64,000 nt of DNA from Methyloversatilis universalis (GTDB lineage: Bacteria > Pseudomonadota > Gammaproteobacteria > Methylococcales > Methylococcaceae), in contig DYIL01000001.1 in NCBI GenBank assembly GCA_020723665.1, forward strand, positions 62,001-126,000. Reading direction: 5' to 3'. The notes beneath the pieces were generated by a model that was not told where the DNA came from, did not search any database, and saw nothing but the letters and a program-made list of their open reading frames with translations. A program made the position numbers and the translations under genes. This document shows positions 1 to 8,496 of this stretch, piece by piece (within the stretch, counting starts at the first letter, position 1; each line of letters begins with the position of its first letter).

Positions 1-216
1 CCAAATCAAGGCGGGGAGCACGGCACCGCCATAAGCCACAAAGGCCCGGCCGCTCGCGGCCAGATGCAGCGGGAGCAGCCACACGAACATCGAAAGGTCG
101 ATTGCCGCCGGTAGTGGTACCCATAAGCAGCCGCCCTCGCGGAACCACGGATAGGGCACGAAGTGACCAGCGGTCTAGGGTAGAGCAGTGACGCCGAAAA
201 GCCCGGTAGTTTTCGA
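1..216 (-). pseudogene. ynfA: YnfA/UPF0060-family small membrane protein, decayed and cut by window edge
   Basis: Read on the minus strand in one frame, this stretch gives KTTGLFGVTALP, then a TAG stop at 175-177, then HFVPYPWFREGG, FVWLLPLHLAASGR and AFVAYGG. This lines up well with remembered E. coli YnfA (KTTLLF.., FVWLLTLHPAASGR, YAAYGGVY), a roughly 108-residue four-helix inner membrane protein of unknown function related to small drug exporters. The TAG falls where the family has the conserved Glu of the first helix, and no start codon precedes the homology in frame, so I call it a pseudogene. The 3' end lies outside the window. It sits just downstream of czcB, where czcA would be expected. 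Confidence 0.72.
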
Positions 217-281
217 TAGGAACGCGCTTGAAGTCGATGGTCGTCGATGGTGATACGCACATGGTCCGAACCGCCTGCATG

Positions 282-1796
282 TCAGTGTTCATGGGTGGCC
301 TCGGCCTTGCCCAGCTCCGCCTTCAGCACAAAGCTGTTTCCGGCCGCATAATGTTCGCCTGCCGAAAGCCCTTTCAGCACTTCCACGAAGCCGCGGTCGC
401 GGCGCCCCAATTCCAGCGGACGCACCTCAAACTGGTCGCCATATCGCGCGAACACCACCTGGGAATCTCGCCAAGCCTGTACGCCTTCCGCCGCTACCGC
501 CACCGGCACGGTGATTTCCTCCTGTACCACTTCCACGGTGACGAACAGACCCGCACGCCAGTGTCCCTCGGGATTGGGCAGATGCACGTGAGCCGGCGCG
601 GCGCGGGTCTCGCTGCCCACCAGGGGGCCGAGATAGTCGACAGGTGCTTCCGCCTCCAGGTTCAGCGCGGGCGCTCTGATTCGGACCTTCTGACCCACGC
701 GAACCCGGTTCAAGTATTTGGCGGGTACGCTGAATTCCCCCCAGACGGTAGAGAGATCGGCAATGACGAACACGGTGGTATCCGCATGGACGGCTTCGCC
801 CGTTACCGCATGCTTTTCAACCACTTGCCCATCCAGCGGCGCACGTAGCTCGTAGCGGGCGAACGATACGCTGGCTCCGCTGCCGATACGGTCGATCTCC
901 GCCGGGATTATGCCGAGCGCGGCCAATTGCTGCCGGGCGGATGTCGCGGCGATTTCCGCTTCCGCGAGATCGGTGCGGGCGGCGAGAAAATCCTGTTCGG
1001 CGGAAATCTTCTCGCGCCAGAGGCGGTCTTCCCGCTCGAATCGGGATTTGGCCAGCGCCAGGCGTTTGACCGCCGTGGCATACCGGCTTTTAAGGTCCGC
1101 CAGCTCACGGCTTTCCAGCACGGCGATCACTTCGCCCCGGCGTACGGCGTCCCCCAAGTGCTTACGCACCTCCACCGCGACCCCGGCCACCCTCGGCACC
1201 ACATGGGCCAGGCGGCCCTGGTCGAACTGGATTTCGCCGGGCAGCTCCAGGACCGTCTCGATCGTCGAAGGTCCAGCGGCTTTCACCTCGATGCCGGCAT
1301 CTCGGACCGATTCGGGGCTGAGCGTCACCCGGCCTTCCACCTGAGAATACGCGAAGTCATGGGACTTGCCGGCATATTCGGCCCGGACCTTCACATCAAA
1401 GGAATGGGGTTCCTCGATGACCGCATTGCCCAAGAGGTAATCCGCTTCCTTGCGGAAGGGAATACGATCGATGCGGCCGCCTAGCCGATGGAGCTCGATG
1501 CTGAGCGTGATCCGATCGGGCGGCAAGGGCTTTTCGTCCTCATAGGCGTATACCCGGAACCGGGGCGGGCCGCTCTTTTCGTCGATCATGACCTCCAGGG
1601 CGAAGTCGTCCTCGGACACAAGCCTTCCGCCGTGGGGACCGCGGGTGGTGTGCTCTGCGTGTTCCTCGCCGGCGTATTCGCCGTGACCATGTTCCTCTTC
1701 GCCGACCTGATGCGGCTCCGAGGTCAAGATCAGGGCCGCGAGCACCACCCCGATCAGGAACAGCGCGGCGATGAGTGATGATTGTTTGATGTTCAT
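282..1796 (-). CDS. czcB: CzcB-type RND efflux periplasmic adaptor
   Basis: This is a membrane-fusion protein that would link an inner-membrane RND metal pump to an outer-membrane TolC channel. The 504 residues start with one membrane segment (about 8-25), followed by a His/Glu-rich stretch (EEEHGHGEYAGEEH) typical of CzcB proteins. Then come the CzcB N-terminal domain, a lipoyl-like/hairpin region (coiled coil about 215-300) and the beta-barrel. The C-terminus ends in THEH. The ATG at 1794-1796 follows GAGGAG at good spacing and overlaps the stop of the upstream czcC by 4 nt, so the two are translationally coupled. The cognate czcA pump gene is not in the window. Substrate is probably Co/Zn/Cd, but this cannot be fixed without the pump. 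Confidence 0.9.
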   Translation of the reverse strand: MNIKQSSLIAALFLIGVVLAALILTSEPHQVGEEEHGHGEYAGEEHAEHTTRGPHGGRLVSEDDFALEVMIDEKSGPPRFRVYAYEDEKPLPPDRITLSIELHRLGGRIDRIPFRKEADYLLGNAVIEEPHSFDVKVRAEYAGKSHDFAYSQVEGRVTLSPESVRDAGIEVKAAGPSTIETVLELPGEIQFDQGRLAHVVPRVAGVAVEVRKHLGDAVRRGEVIAVLESRELADLKSRYATAVKRLALAKSRFEREDRLWREKISAEQDFLAARTDLAEAEIAATSARQQLAALGIIPAEIDRIGSGASVSFARYELRAPLDGQVVEKHAVTGEAVHADTTVFVIADLSTVWGEFSVPAKYLNRVRVGQKVRIRAPALNLEAEAPVDYLGPLVGSETRAAPAHVHLPNPEGHWRAGLFVTVEVVQEEITVPVAVAAEGVQAWRDSQVVFARYGDQFEVRPLELGRRDRGFVEVLKGLSAGEHYAAGNSFVLKAELGKAEATHEH

Positions 1797-3163
1797 TTAG
1801 GCTCCTCTGGAACTGGGACGACGGCGAGCCGCTCGCCGATGAGCCGCTCCACTTCGGCGACCGCCTGGTGATAGGCGGTGAGGGCGCGGAGATATTGCGT
1901 TCTGGCGGCGAACAGCGTGCGTTGGGTGTCCAGGACATCCAGCAGGGCGAATTTGCCGAGGCGATAGCCTTTTTGCACCGCGTCGAAAGCGCTCTCGGCG
2001 CCGGGCAGAATGGTGGTTTTGTACGCCTCCGCTTCCGCATAGGCGGCAGCGAGCGCCTGATAGGCGGTGGTCAAGGCCGTGCCGACACGCACCTCGGTGG
2101 CGCGGCGTTCCTCGATTGCCTTGGTGTGACGACGTTCCGCCTCCAGAATGCGGCCCTGATTTCGGTTGAAAACGGGTAGCGGCAGGGAGACGCCGGCAAC
2201 TAGGGCATAGTCGTCGGGCATGAGGTATTTGCTTACCCCTAGGGTCGCGGTCACGTCCGGTATAGCCCGGGTTTTTTCTAAATCGACCAGGGCCTGACGC
2301 TGGGTAAGCTCCGTCGCCCAGCGGGCCAACTCCGGGTTCCGGTAAATCCTTTCCTGCAGTTGCTCCAGGGGAGGGATGGGCGAGAGCGTTTCGAGCTCCC
2401 CCAGTACGCGGGTGAAACGCGGGGTGATGCTGCTCCAGAGGGCCGCCAAGCGCCTCCGAGCCGTCTCCAATTCCCGCTCCGCCCGCGTCAGGTCGGTGCG
2501 GACGGTGGCGAGGGCGACCTTTGCTCGAGTTTCTTCCACCGGCGAGACTTTTCCGGCCTCTACTTGGTTTCCGACCGCCGCGGCCACTCGTTCCGCGAGC
2601 TCCGCCATCTGCCGGGCCAGGTCGAGGCGCGCTTGGACGCCCAGCACTTCGCTGAAGGCCTGAGTCACTCGGGTCGCTACCGCGATGCGTTGTATCTCGT
2701 AATCCCAGTCGGCCAGATCCTGGGTCAACTGAGCCGCTTCGATGCGGGCGGCGCGCTTGCCGCCCAGTTCGATCAACTGACTGAGTTCCAGTGTCACCGA
2801 GTCGCCGTCAATCCCTCGGATCGATCGGTTGCCGAAGTTCTGCGCCAAGGCATTGAGCGTGGGATTGGGCCGGAGCCCCGCTTGCAGCACCGCTGCTTCA
2901 CGGGCGCGGATTTCCTGCGAGAACGCGGCGAGTTCGGGATTCCTGACCAGCGCCGCGGCGAGCGCCTGCATCAGGGTGATGTCACCTGTCGGTTCTTCTG
3001 CGGAGGCCGGCTCGTTAGTGACGGGTTCTTGCAGCGCCTCGGCCGTCCGCACGGTTCGCTCGGCCGGCTTAGGCATTGCCGGCTCGGCGCCACGAGCCGT
3101 CCCGTCGATTAGCAAAAGGCCGGTCAGCGCGACGGCTACCGGTACAATGAATTTTGTGAACAC
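1793..3163 (-). CDS. czcC: TolC-family outer-membrane efflux protein (CzcC-like)
   Basis: This is the outer-membrane channel of a tripartite metal efflux pump. The 456 residues begin with a signal peptide (hydrophobic to about 25, ending near ARGAEP). Two outer-membrane efflux repeats follow, rich in long amphipathic helices, for example LMQALAAALVRNPELAAF and ELSQLIELGGKRAARIEAAQ, the latter being the hallmark of the CzcC subgroup. The start is a GTG, because an in-frame stop lies immediately upstream. It is coupled by a 4-nt overlap to the downstream adaptor gene. A small Cys/His membrane protein lies about 100 bp upstream on the same strand, as is common for czc operons. Confidence 0.9.
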   Translation of the reverse strand: MFTKFIVPVAVALTGLLLIDGTARGAEPAMPKPAERTVRTAEALQEPVTNEPASAEEPTGDITLMQALAAALVRNPELAAFSQEIRAREAAVLQAGLRPNPTLNALAQNFGNRSIRGIDGDSVTLELSQLIELGGKRAARIEAAQLTQDLADWDYEIQRIAVATRVTQAFSEVLGVQARLDLARQMAELAERVAAAVGNQVEAGKVSPVEETRAKVALATVRTDLTRAERELETARRRLAALWSSITPRFTRVLGELETLSPIPPLEQLQERIYRNPELARWATELTQRQALVDLEKTRAIPDVTATLGVSKYLMPDDYALVAGVSLPLPVFNRNQGRILEAERRHTKAIEERRATEVRVGTALTTAYQALAAAYAEAEAYKTTILPGAESAFDAVQKGYRLGKFALLDVLDTQRTLFAARTQYLRALTAYHQAVAEVERLIGERLAVVPVPEEPK

Positions 3164-3259
3164 TTAAGATTATCCCAAGCAGATGGAGTGCCCTGCCGTG
3201 CGGTACGCGCACGACAACGTTCAGCGCCCTCGGGAGGGGCGCAACACTGCACGGGTGAG

Positions 3260-3706
3260 CTAATTCAGAAGAACGACGGTACGCAGGGCGAGTAGCCTGG
3301 CATCGGATTTCGGCGGATCGCGGAAGCGAGGCCGCCGTAGAACCGCCCGAGTGTAAGGGATAAGGAGGACAACGAAGCAAACCAGAGACAGGAGTCCGGG
3401 ATCGAGCGAGGGCTTCGATGCTCCGGCGAGGGGAACGTGGGCGCCGTGGTGATCGTCTACCACGGGAATGTCCCAGCACGGCAAATCCCCGTCCGCGAAG
3501 TAGGCGCCGGTCTCGGCCTTGGTCGGGGAGCGTTGATCCGCATCGGTTCCATGATCATGGCCGGCAGGCTCCACCGCCACGTGACCATCGGCCCCGAAAC
3601 ACAGCACGAAAGCCGACACATCGCGATGGCCAAAGCCAAAATGACCGAGCACCGCAAGCATCAGCACAACAGAGAGCCAGATTTTGGAGCGCCGTAGCGT
3701 ATTCAT
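3260..3706 (-). CDS. Small membrane protein with Cys/His-rich periplasmic loop, first gene of czc-like operon
   Basis: The 148 residues have an N-terminal hydrophobic segment (about 9-30, SVVLMLAVLGHFGFGH), a roughly 75-residue loop with His, Asp and Cys (AGHDHGTDADQ, DLPCWDIPVVDDHHGAH) and a second membrane helix (about 103-120, LLSLVCFVVLLIP). A short basic tail ends in VVLLN. I do not recognise a named family. Proteins of this shape often precede czcC and may bind metal in the periplasm, which is inference. A protein with the same topology and a similar last-residues pattern (CSLLN) precedes the TolC gene of the Cus operon at 42550-42969. The ATG at 3704-3706 has only a weak ribosome site. 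Confidence 0.7.
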   Translation of the reverse strand: MNTLRRSKIWLSVVLMLAVLGHFGFGHRDVSAFVLCFGADGHVAVEPAGHDHGTDADQRSPTKAETGAYFADGDLPCWDIPVVDDHHGAHVPLAGASKPSLDPGLLSLVCFVVLLIPYTRAVLRRPRFRDPPKSDARLLALRTVVLLN

Positions 3707-3884
3707 TGCTCAGTTACTATATCCTATCGCCGCCAAGCGCGTAAATGGTAGCGCGGCTAAACGAATGAAAAAGCTGGTTCAAACTCGGGGACAGGCAGGG
3801 TAATTTATGGACTTTTTCAGAGTAATCGTCCCGGATAGGCCGTCAAACTTTGTCGGACCGAATCCCAATCGCCAAAGAGTTAAG

Positions 3885-4232
3885 ATGGCCTATTACCTCC
3901 TCAAGGTTTGCCTGTCGGCGCTCCTGATCGTCATCGTGTCGGAAACCGCGAAGAGCAGTTCGATGCTCGGTGCCGTACTCGCCTCGCTGCCGGTGATATC
4001 CATCATCGCCTTCATCTGGTTGTATTTGGAGACGCATGACCTGAGCAAGATTGCCGCGCTGTCCGTGGATATCTTCTGGCTGGTGATTCCTTCCCTGACG
4101 TTGTTCTTGCTGTTGCCCCTGTTTATCCGTTGGGGCTTCGGGTTCTGGCTCAGCCTGGGCGCATCGATGGCGGGTGCCACCGTTTGTTACGGCGTGATGG
4201 TGCTTGGGCTGCGGTATTTCCAAACCGGATGA
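3885..4232 (+). CDS. DUF3147 family membrane protein
   Basis: The 115 residues contain about four transmembrane helices with the DUF3147 pattern: LKVCLSALLIVIVSETAK, a short polar turn with SSMLGAVLASLPVISIIAF, then YLETHD and two more helices ending LGLRYF. Function of the family is unknown. I start at the internal ATG (3885, MAYYLLK) rather than at 3807, because the upstream 26 codons are not conserved-looking and the family begins at this hydrophobic helix. It is followed 44 bp later by the desaturase-like gene on the same strand. The pair is divergent from the czc genes. Confidence 0.8.
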   Translation: MAYYLLKVCLSALLIVIVSETAKSSSMLGAVLASLPVISIIAFIWLYLETHDLSKIAALSVDIFWLVIPSLTLFLLLPLFIRWGFGFWLSLGASMAGATVCYGVMVLGLRYFQTG

Positions 4233-4276
4233 TTATGGGTCGATCTATTCCTGTCGCTGTGGGGTGATCAAGCACC

Positions 4277-5116
4277 ATGGAGCTTTCCCTTGAATTCGAA
4301 TCCGTGATCCGACTGGGATTTTTCCTCGGCGTGTTCGGCCTCATGGCTTTGTGGGAGACCCTCTGGCCGCGCCGGCCGCGCTTCGTCCGCCGCTGGATCC
4401 GTTGGCCCAATAATCTCGCCATCGTCGGACTCAACAACCTGTTGCTGAGAGTGGCATTCCCGACAACCGCGGTCGGCTTGGCCATGGCAGGTACCGAGAA
4501 AGGTTGGGGATTGTTGAACAATTTCGACCTGCCCGACTGGGCCGCAGTCGTTCTCTCGGTGATAGTGCTTGATCTCGCGATCTATCTTCAGCATGTGATG
4601 CTTCATGCAGTTCCCGTATTCTGGCGCATACATCGCATGCACCACGCCGACCTCGATTTTGATGTGACCACCGGATCACGGTTTCATCCGATCGAGATTT
4701 TTCTGTCGATGGCGTTCAAATTCATGATTATTGTTACGCTCGGCGCATCCGCGCTGTCGGTCTTTATCTTCGAGATCCTGTTGAATGCGACATCGATGTT
4801 CAACCATAGCAACGTCTGCATCCATGCCCGCATCGATCGGATCTTGCGCCGGGTAATCGTTACGCCCGACATGCATCGGGTGCACCACTCGATCCTGCCG
4901 CGAGAAACCAACAGTAACTTCGGCTTCAATGTCCCCTGGTGGGACCGGCTGTTTGGCACATACCTCGATCAGCCTGCTGATGGGCACGAGCACATGACGA
5001 TCGGGATCGAGCAGTTTCGGACCTCACGGGAGCTTTGGCTTGACCGGATGCTGATACAGCCGTTTCGAAGCAAGGTCGGCCATTACCCGATCGGTCGTCG
5101 GGGTACGGCGGGATAA
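4277..5116 (+). CDS. Sterol desaturase / fatty acid hydroxylase family membrane protein
   Basis: The 279-residue integral membrane protein carries the histidine clusters of di-iron membrane hydroxylases: HVMLH (about 96-100), HRMHH (about 114-118), NHSNVCIH (about 175-182) and HRVHH (about 199-203). These would hold a non-haem di-iron centre that hydroxylates or desaturates a lipid or sterol-like substrate at the inner membrane. The first third holds two to three membrane helices. Methanotrophs and other sterol- or hopanoid-making bacteria carry several such enzymes, but the substrate here cannot be told. It is probably co-transcribed with the DUF3147 gene upstream. Confidence 0.9.
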   Translation: MELSLEFESVIRLGFFLGVFGLMALWETLWPRRPRFVRRWIRWPNNLAIVGLNNLLLRVAFPTTAVGLAMAGTEKGWGLLNNFDLPDWAAVVLSVIVLDLAIYLQHVMLHAVPVFWRIHRMHHADLDFDVTTGSRFHPIEIFLSMAFKFMIIVTLGASALSVFIFEILLNATSMFNHSNVCIHARIDRILRRVIVTPDMHRVHHSILPRETNSNFGFNVPWWDRLFGTYLDQPADGHEHMTIGIEQFRTSRELWLDRMLIQPFRSKVGHYPIGRRGTAG

Positions 5117-5310
5117 TTAAAAGGACCCTATCGCGTTTATTCCTCCTCGTGCTCCGATCCGGGGACCAATGGACGAATCACGAACGCCCTAGCCCATTCG
5201 GCAGCACATTGATGAGCATGCGTCTGGGGTTATAGCCCAGTCGGAGTGGGTCAGCTTCTCCGATGGCGCCTTTGATCTGATTGCTGCCACCGCCAAGGTG
5301 GACGCTCTCT

Positions 5311-7116
5311 TTACCCCCGTCCCGCTTGGACCGTCTTCCATTGCCATCCGCCGTCGCCCGCGAGTTCGAGAACGGCATCGTAGTAGTCAAGCGGTTCGTC
5401 GGCCTCCCCGATGTTGAGGTACGTGATCGAGTTTTCGGCGAGCATGTCCAGGATTTGATGGACTTGCCTCGGGCTGAGGGCGGTGCCGGCCCGGTCCAGG
5501 AAGACGAAGCGGGGAGCCGCGAGGAGAATATGGGCAAAGGCGAGCCGTTGCTGCTCGCCGAGCGACAGGATGTTGTTCCAGTCCTGCTCTACGTCCAGTC
5601 CGCCGGCCCGCGCCAACACCGGATCGAGCTCCAGGGCGCGCAGCGTGGCGAGCATCCGGTCCTCCGGGATCGAGGACTCCTGACCGGCGGGCAGGAGCAC
5701 TTCGCGCAGCGTCCCCGGAGGCAGGTAGGGCCGTTCGGGGAGAAACAGAATCCGTCCGTGGCAGGGCCGGATGAGGCGTCCCTCCCCGGCCTCCCAGGTG
5801 CCGGCGGTCGCTCGGAACAGGGCAACCTTCGCTTCTTCGTTCGACCCCAGGATCAGGAGCCGCGTCCCGCACGGCACCGAGGCCGACAGCTCTTTCAGCA
5901 GGATATGGCCGTCCGTGGGCGACAGCAGCGTCAGCCGCTCGTACGTGAGGCCACATTCCTCCTCGCACTCGCAGACCTCGATCGCCGACGCCGGAACCGG
6001 CCGCGCCGCGCAGAGCGGACATTCGGCCGTGCGGCGATGATGCTCGCACACCTCGCTGGCCAGCACCGGCGCCGACTCGGCCTGTTCGATGGCCTCCGCA
6101 AGCGAACCGAGCCGCGCGACCACGGCGGTGTACGAGGAAATGGACTGGAACTGGGTGACGATCAGCGAAAAGGCGCCCACCAGCTGCGCGAAGGCCATGG
6201 CCGACTGTGTGATGACCCCGAACTCGATTTCGCCGCGGATGAAGAGCGGGGCCACGACCAAGGCGGGAATGATCTGGACCAGGTAGTTGTAACCCGTGGT
6301 GAAAAACCCCAGGTTGCGGTTCACCGCGATGATCCGCTGAAAATTGGTCGCCCACTCCGCGATCCGCCGCGAGAGCCTGGTTTCCAGCCGTCCCTCGCGG
6401 CGCGCCAGCGCCACCGATTCGGCGTTCTCCCGCACATGGATGAGGTCGGCCCGGAAGTCGGCCTCCCGGTCGAGTTGATTGATGTTCAGTCCGATGAGCG
6501 GACGCCCCAAGACGATCGTCAGGTAGGAGCCCGCCGCGGCGTACAGCACGGCGACGCCGAACAGCAGCGGACTGATCGACCACATCACGCCCGCAAAGGC
6601 CAGGATCGTGAAACTGCCGTTGAGGAACATGAGCACGAACGAGAGCGTGGTGGCCGTAAACGCCCGCACGTCGTCGGCGATGCGCTGGTCGGGGTTCGCG
6701 ATCTCCCCGTTGGCGATCAGCCGGTCGCTCAAGCGGTAGTAGACGGGCGGTTCGAGATAGCGGCCGACGGCCCGTCGGGTCAGCCACTCCCGCCAGGTCA
6801 GGCCGAGGGTTTCCTCGCTAAACCGATAGAAGACCGCCACTACCGTCGAGGCGGCGAACACGCCGACGTAGAGGATAGCCTGCCCGACAAAGCCGGACAG
6901 GTTGCGGTTTTCGATAGCGGTCATGAAGTCGCGGCCGACGTAGCTGTTGACGACGTTCAAGCCGTTGATCGCGAACAACAGGGCGATGAGCAGCGTGAAC
7001 CGCCACCGGGCTTTCCCGCCGGCCTCGGAAGCCGCAAAGTTCTTGACCATCCGGACGAATCGAGCCCAGGTCCGCCCGTCGAGCGAAATCGATTGAGTAG
7101 TCATGCTGATATTCAT
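5311..7116 (-). CDS. SbmA/YddA-type ABC transporter (TMD-NBD) with degenerate ATPase motifs and Cys/His insert
   Basis: The 601 residues comprise an ABC_membrane_2/SbmA-BacA-type membrane domain (about 35-340, including GLTWREWLT and NPDQRI) fused to a nucleotide-binding domain (about 395-595). The signature loop LSLGEQQRLAFA (517-528) is intact. However, Walker A is GSNEEAKVA (424-432) instead of GxxGxGKS/T, the Walker B glutamate is Arg (FVFLDRAG, R542), and the switch region reads NIGEAD where relatives have GHR. Between the domains lies an insert with CEHH (357-360), CPLC (366-369) and CECEEEC (382-388), a possible metal site. Relatives import peptides, vitamin B12 or cobalamin-like cargo. 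ATPase activity here is doubtful. It overlaps the small upstream gene by 4 nt. Confidence 0.85.
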   Translation of the reverse strand: MNISMTTQSISLDGRTWARFVRMVKNFAASEAGGKARWRFTLLIALLFAINGLNVVNSYVGRDFMTAIENRNLSGFVGQAILYVGVFAASTVVAVFYRFSEETLGLTWREWLTRRAVGRYLEPPVYYRLSDRLIANGEIANPDQRIADDVRAFTATTLSFVLMFLNGSFTILAFAGVMWSISPLLFGVAVLYAAAGSYLTIVLGRPLIGLNINQLDREADFRADLIHVRENAESVALARREGRLETRLSRRIAEWATNFQRIIAVNRNLGFFTTGYNYLVQIIPALVVAPLFIRGEIEFGVITQSAMAFAQLVGAFSLIVTQFQSISSYTAVVARLGSLAEAIEQAESAPVLASEVCEHHRRTAECPLCAARPVPASAIEVCECEEECGLTYERLTLLSPTDGHILLKELSASVPCGTRLLILGSNEEAKVALFRATAGTWEAGEGRLIRPCHGRILFLPERPYLPPGTLREVLLPAGQESSIPEDRMLATLRALELDPVLARAGGLDVEQDWNNILSLGEQQRLAFAHILLAAPRFVFLDRAGTALSPRQVHQILDMLAENSITYLNIGEADEPLDYYDAVLELAGDGGWQWKTVQAGRG

Positions 7117-7289
7117 AAGGATTTGCCCATTTTCGCCGGCTGGCGAACTCTCCTGTTTATCGTTTGGCCCACCGGCATCAATAATGCCAGCAGAAAGAAA
7201 TCGAGGCCGCCGGAGAATCCGGGGATATCGGGGTGAACAGCTTCACCGAGAATGAGCACCAACGCCATTACCAGCAATAGCATCATCAT
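7113..7289 (-). CDS. Small two-helix membrane protein
   Basis: I read 58 residues from the ATG at 7287-7289 (preceded by GAGG at 9 nt). A TTG six codons upstream is possible but has a poorer ribosome site. It opens with a very hydrophobic helix (MMMLLLVMALVLILGEAV), has a short loop (HPDIPGFSGG) and a second helix (LDFFLLALLMPVG), and ends in a basic tail (NRRVRQPAKMGKSL). No family recognised. Its stop overlaps the start of the ABC transporter gene by 4 nt, so the two proteins are coupled and the small one may be an accessory subunit of the transporter. That role is inference. Confidence 0.6.
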   Translation of the reverse strand: MMMLLLVMALVLILGEAVHPDIPGFSGGLDFFLLALLMPVGQTINRRVRQPAKMGKSL

Positions 7290-7453
7290 CGGGTATCGCC
7301 TCGCCAAGTCCTGGTGCGTCTGGCTTCAGGCTCCGCGATCGGCCCGGAGTCCGTTCCGAAAAGTCCTGCTCCCCACCTCGGGCGACATCGTTGGAGTGGG
7401 ACTATGCCCTTATGGCCGCCTAATTGCGAACGGGGGTTACAAAGCCGCTCGAT

Positions 7454-8395
7454 TTACATCGCCTGTCCGTCGTTAGCCGTGCTGTTGGGCTGGAGAGACT
7501 GGACCGGTGTGTGAGGATGCTGCCCCAGCACCGCCTGGCGCTGGTCCTCGGTGAGGAGGCTGGCGGCCTCTCCGACGGCTCGAACGAAGGCGATACGCTG
7601 CTCGGCCCGCAGGCGCTCGATCTCGCGAATCTTGTCCTCGATCCGGGCGATTTCCGGCTGCTCGGCCGAGGTCAGCGCCCAAAGCTCCTGTTCGGCGTCG
7701 GCGATCCTGCGTTGCCTTCCGACCTTCTCCAGCAGGGTCCTTTCCCTGAGACGGCTCAGTTTGGCGCGTTGATCCGGCCTCAAGGCGAGGCGCTCGGCGT
7801 GGTCGAGGAAGAAATCCGTCGCTCCGACGTGGTAAAGGTGGGAGGTGCCAGCCAGTCCAGCCAAAGCGGATTCTCCCAATAACCCGCCGCTGAGACCTAT
7901 AGATCCCATGACCCCGCCGGCAACTTCTGGCGTCATCGTGGTCCCCGTCGCAGAGGGACCTCTTACGGGCAGAGTCGTTGAATCTCCGGTAGCGGGAAAC
8001 ATCTGACTCTGCGTCCAGCGATCATCGTGCCGCTCTCTGACCCGCTCCATCGCGAACCGGTATTCCCCCGTGTCGGACCGCCCCATGAAATAACGCCGCT
8101 CGATCGCTTGCTCGGCTGTTTCCGTCTCGGTCTCCATGGCACTGGAGCCTTCATTGGCGCTCTTCCTGGGTTCGCTTTCGTGCGTCTGGCCAAGGGCTGC
8201 CTCAAATCGGCCAATACGCGCTTGGAGTTCGGCGATCTGATCGCGAAGCTCCCGAACGATCGAGGCGGCGTCCTGGGAAGCCTCTTGGCGATCGGTACTT
8301 TCCGCTGCAGCCTCGATCACCGGAGTGAAAAAAAGGCCATCCAGGATGAAAACCAGGATCAGTAACCGGATCGAATCAGTCGATATTCGCCTCAT
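7454..8395 (-). CDS. Spy/CpxP/ZraP-like periplasmic LTxxQ-type protein
   Basis: I start at the ATG at 8393-8395 (MRRIST..), which has GGGAG at proper spacing. An upstream TTG would add 35 unlikely residues. The 313 residues have a signal peptide (IRLLILVFILDGLFFTPVIEA), a coiled coil (VRELRDQIAELQARIGRFEAAL), a low-complexity middle, and a C-terminal helical domain with LRPDQRAKLSRLRERTL and LLTEDQRQAVLG. These match the LTxxQ motifs of Spy/CpxP/ZraP, periplasmic chaperone or metal-stress proteins. The N-terminal half is longer than in those families. Its gene lies about 100 nt downstream of the glycosyltransferase on the same strand. Confidence 0.65.
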   Translation of the reverse strand: MRRISTDSIRLLILVFILDGLFFTPVIEAAAESTDRQEASQDAASIVRELRDQIAELQARIGRFEAALGQTHESEPRKSANEGSSAMETETETAEQAIERRYFMGRSDTGEYRFAMERVRERHDDRWTQSQMFPATGDSTTLPVRGPSATGTTMTPEVAGGVMGSIGLSGGLLGESALAGLAGTSHLYHVGATDFFLDHAERLALRPDQRAKLSRLRERTLLEKVGRQRRIADAEQELWALTSAEQPEIARIEDKIREIERLRAEQRIAFVRAVGEAASLLTEDQRQAVLGQHPHTPVQSLQPNSTANDGQAM

Positions 8396-8496
8396 TGTCT
8401 TCTCCCGCTTCATTTGTTCAGCATCCCCGCAAACGGCGAGCAGCGAGCACTGTCGCCCATGGCGTTCAGGCGAATGATGAGGATGCGTGGCATCGT

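Noticed and set aside
5281-7236. Long plus-strand open frame opposite the ABC transporter
   Set aside because: Arg/Gln/Pro-rich shadow with no domain; the minus-strand gene has recognisable membrane helices and ABC motifs.
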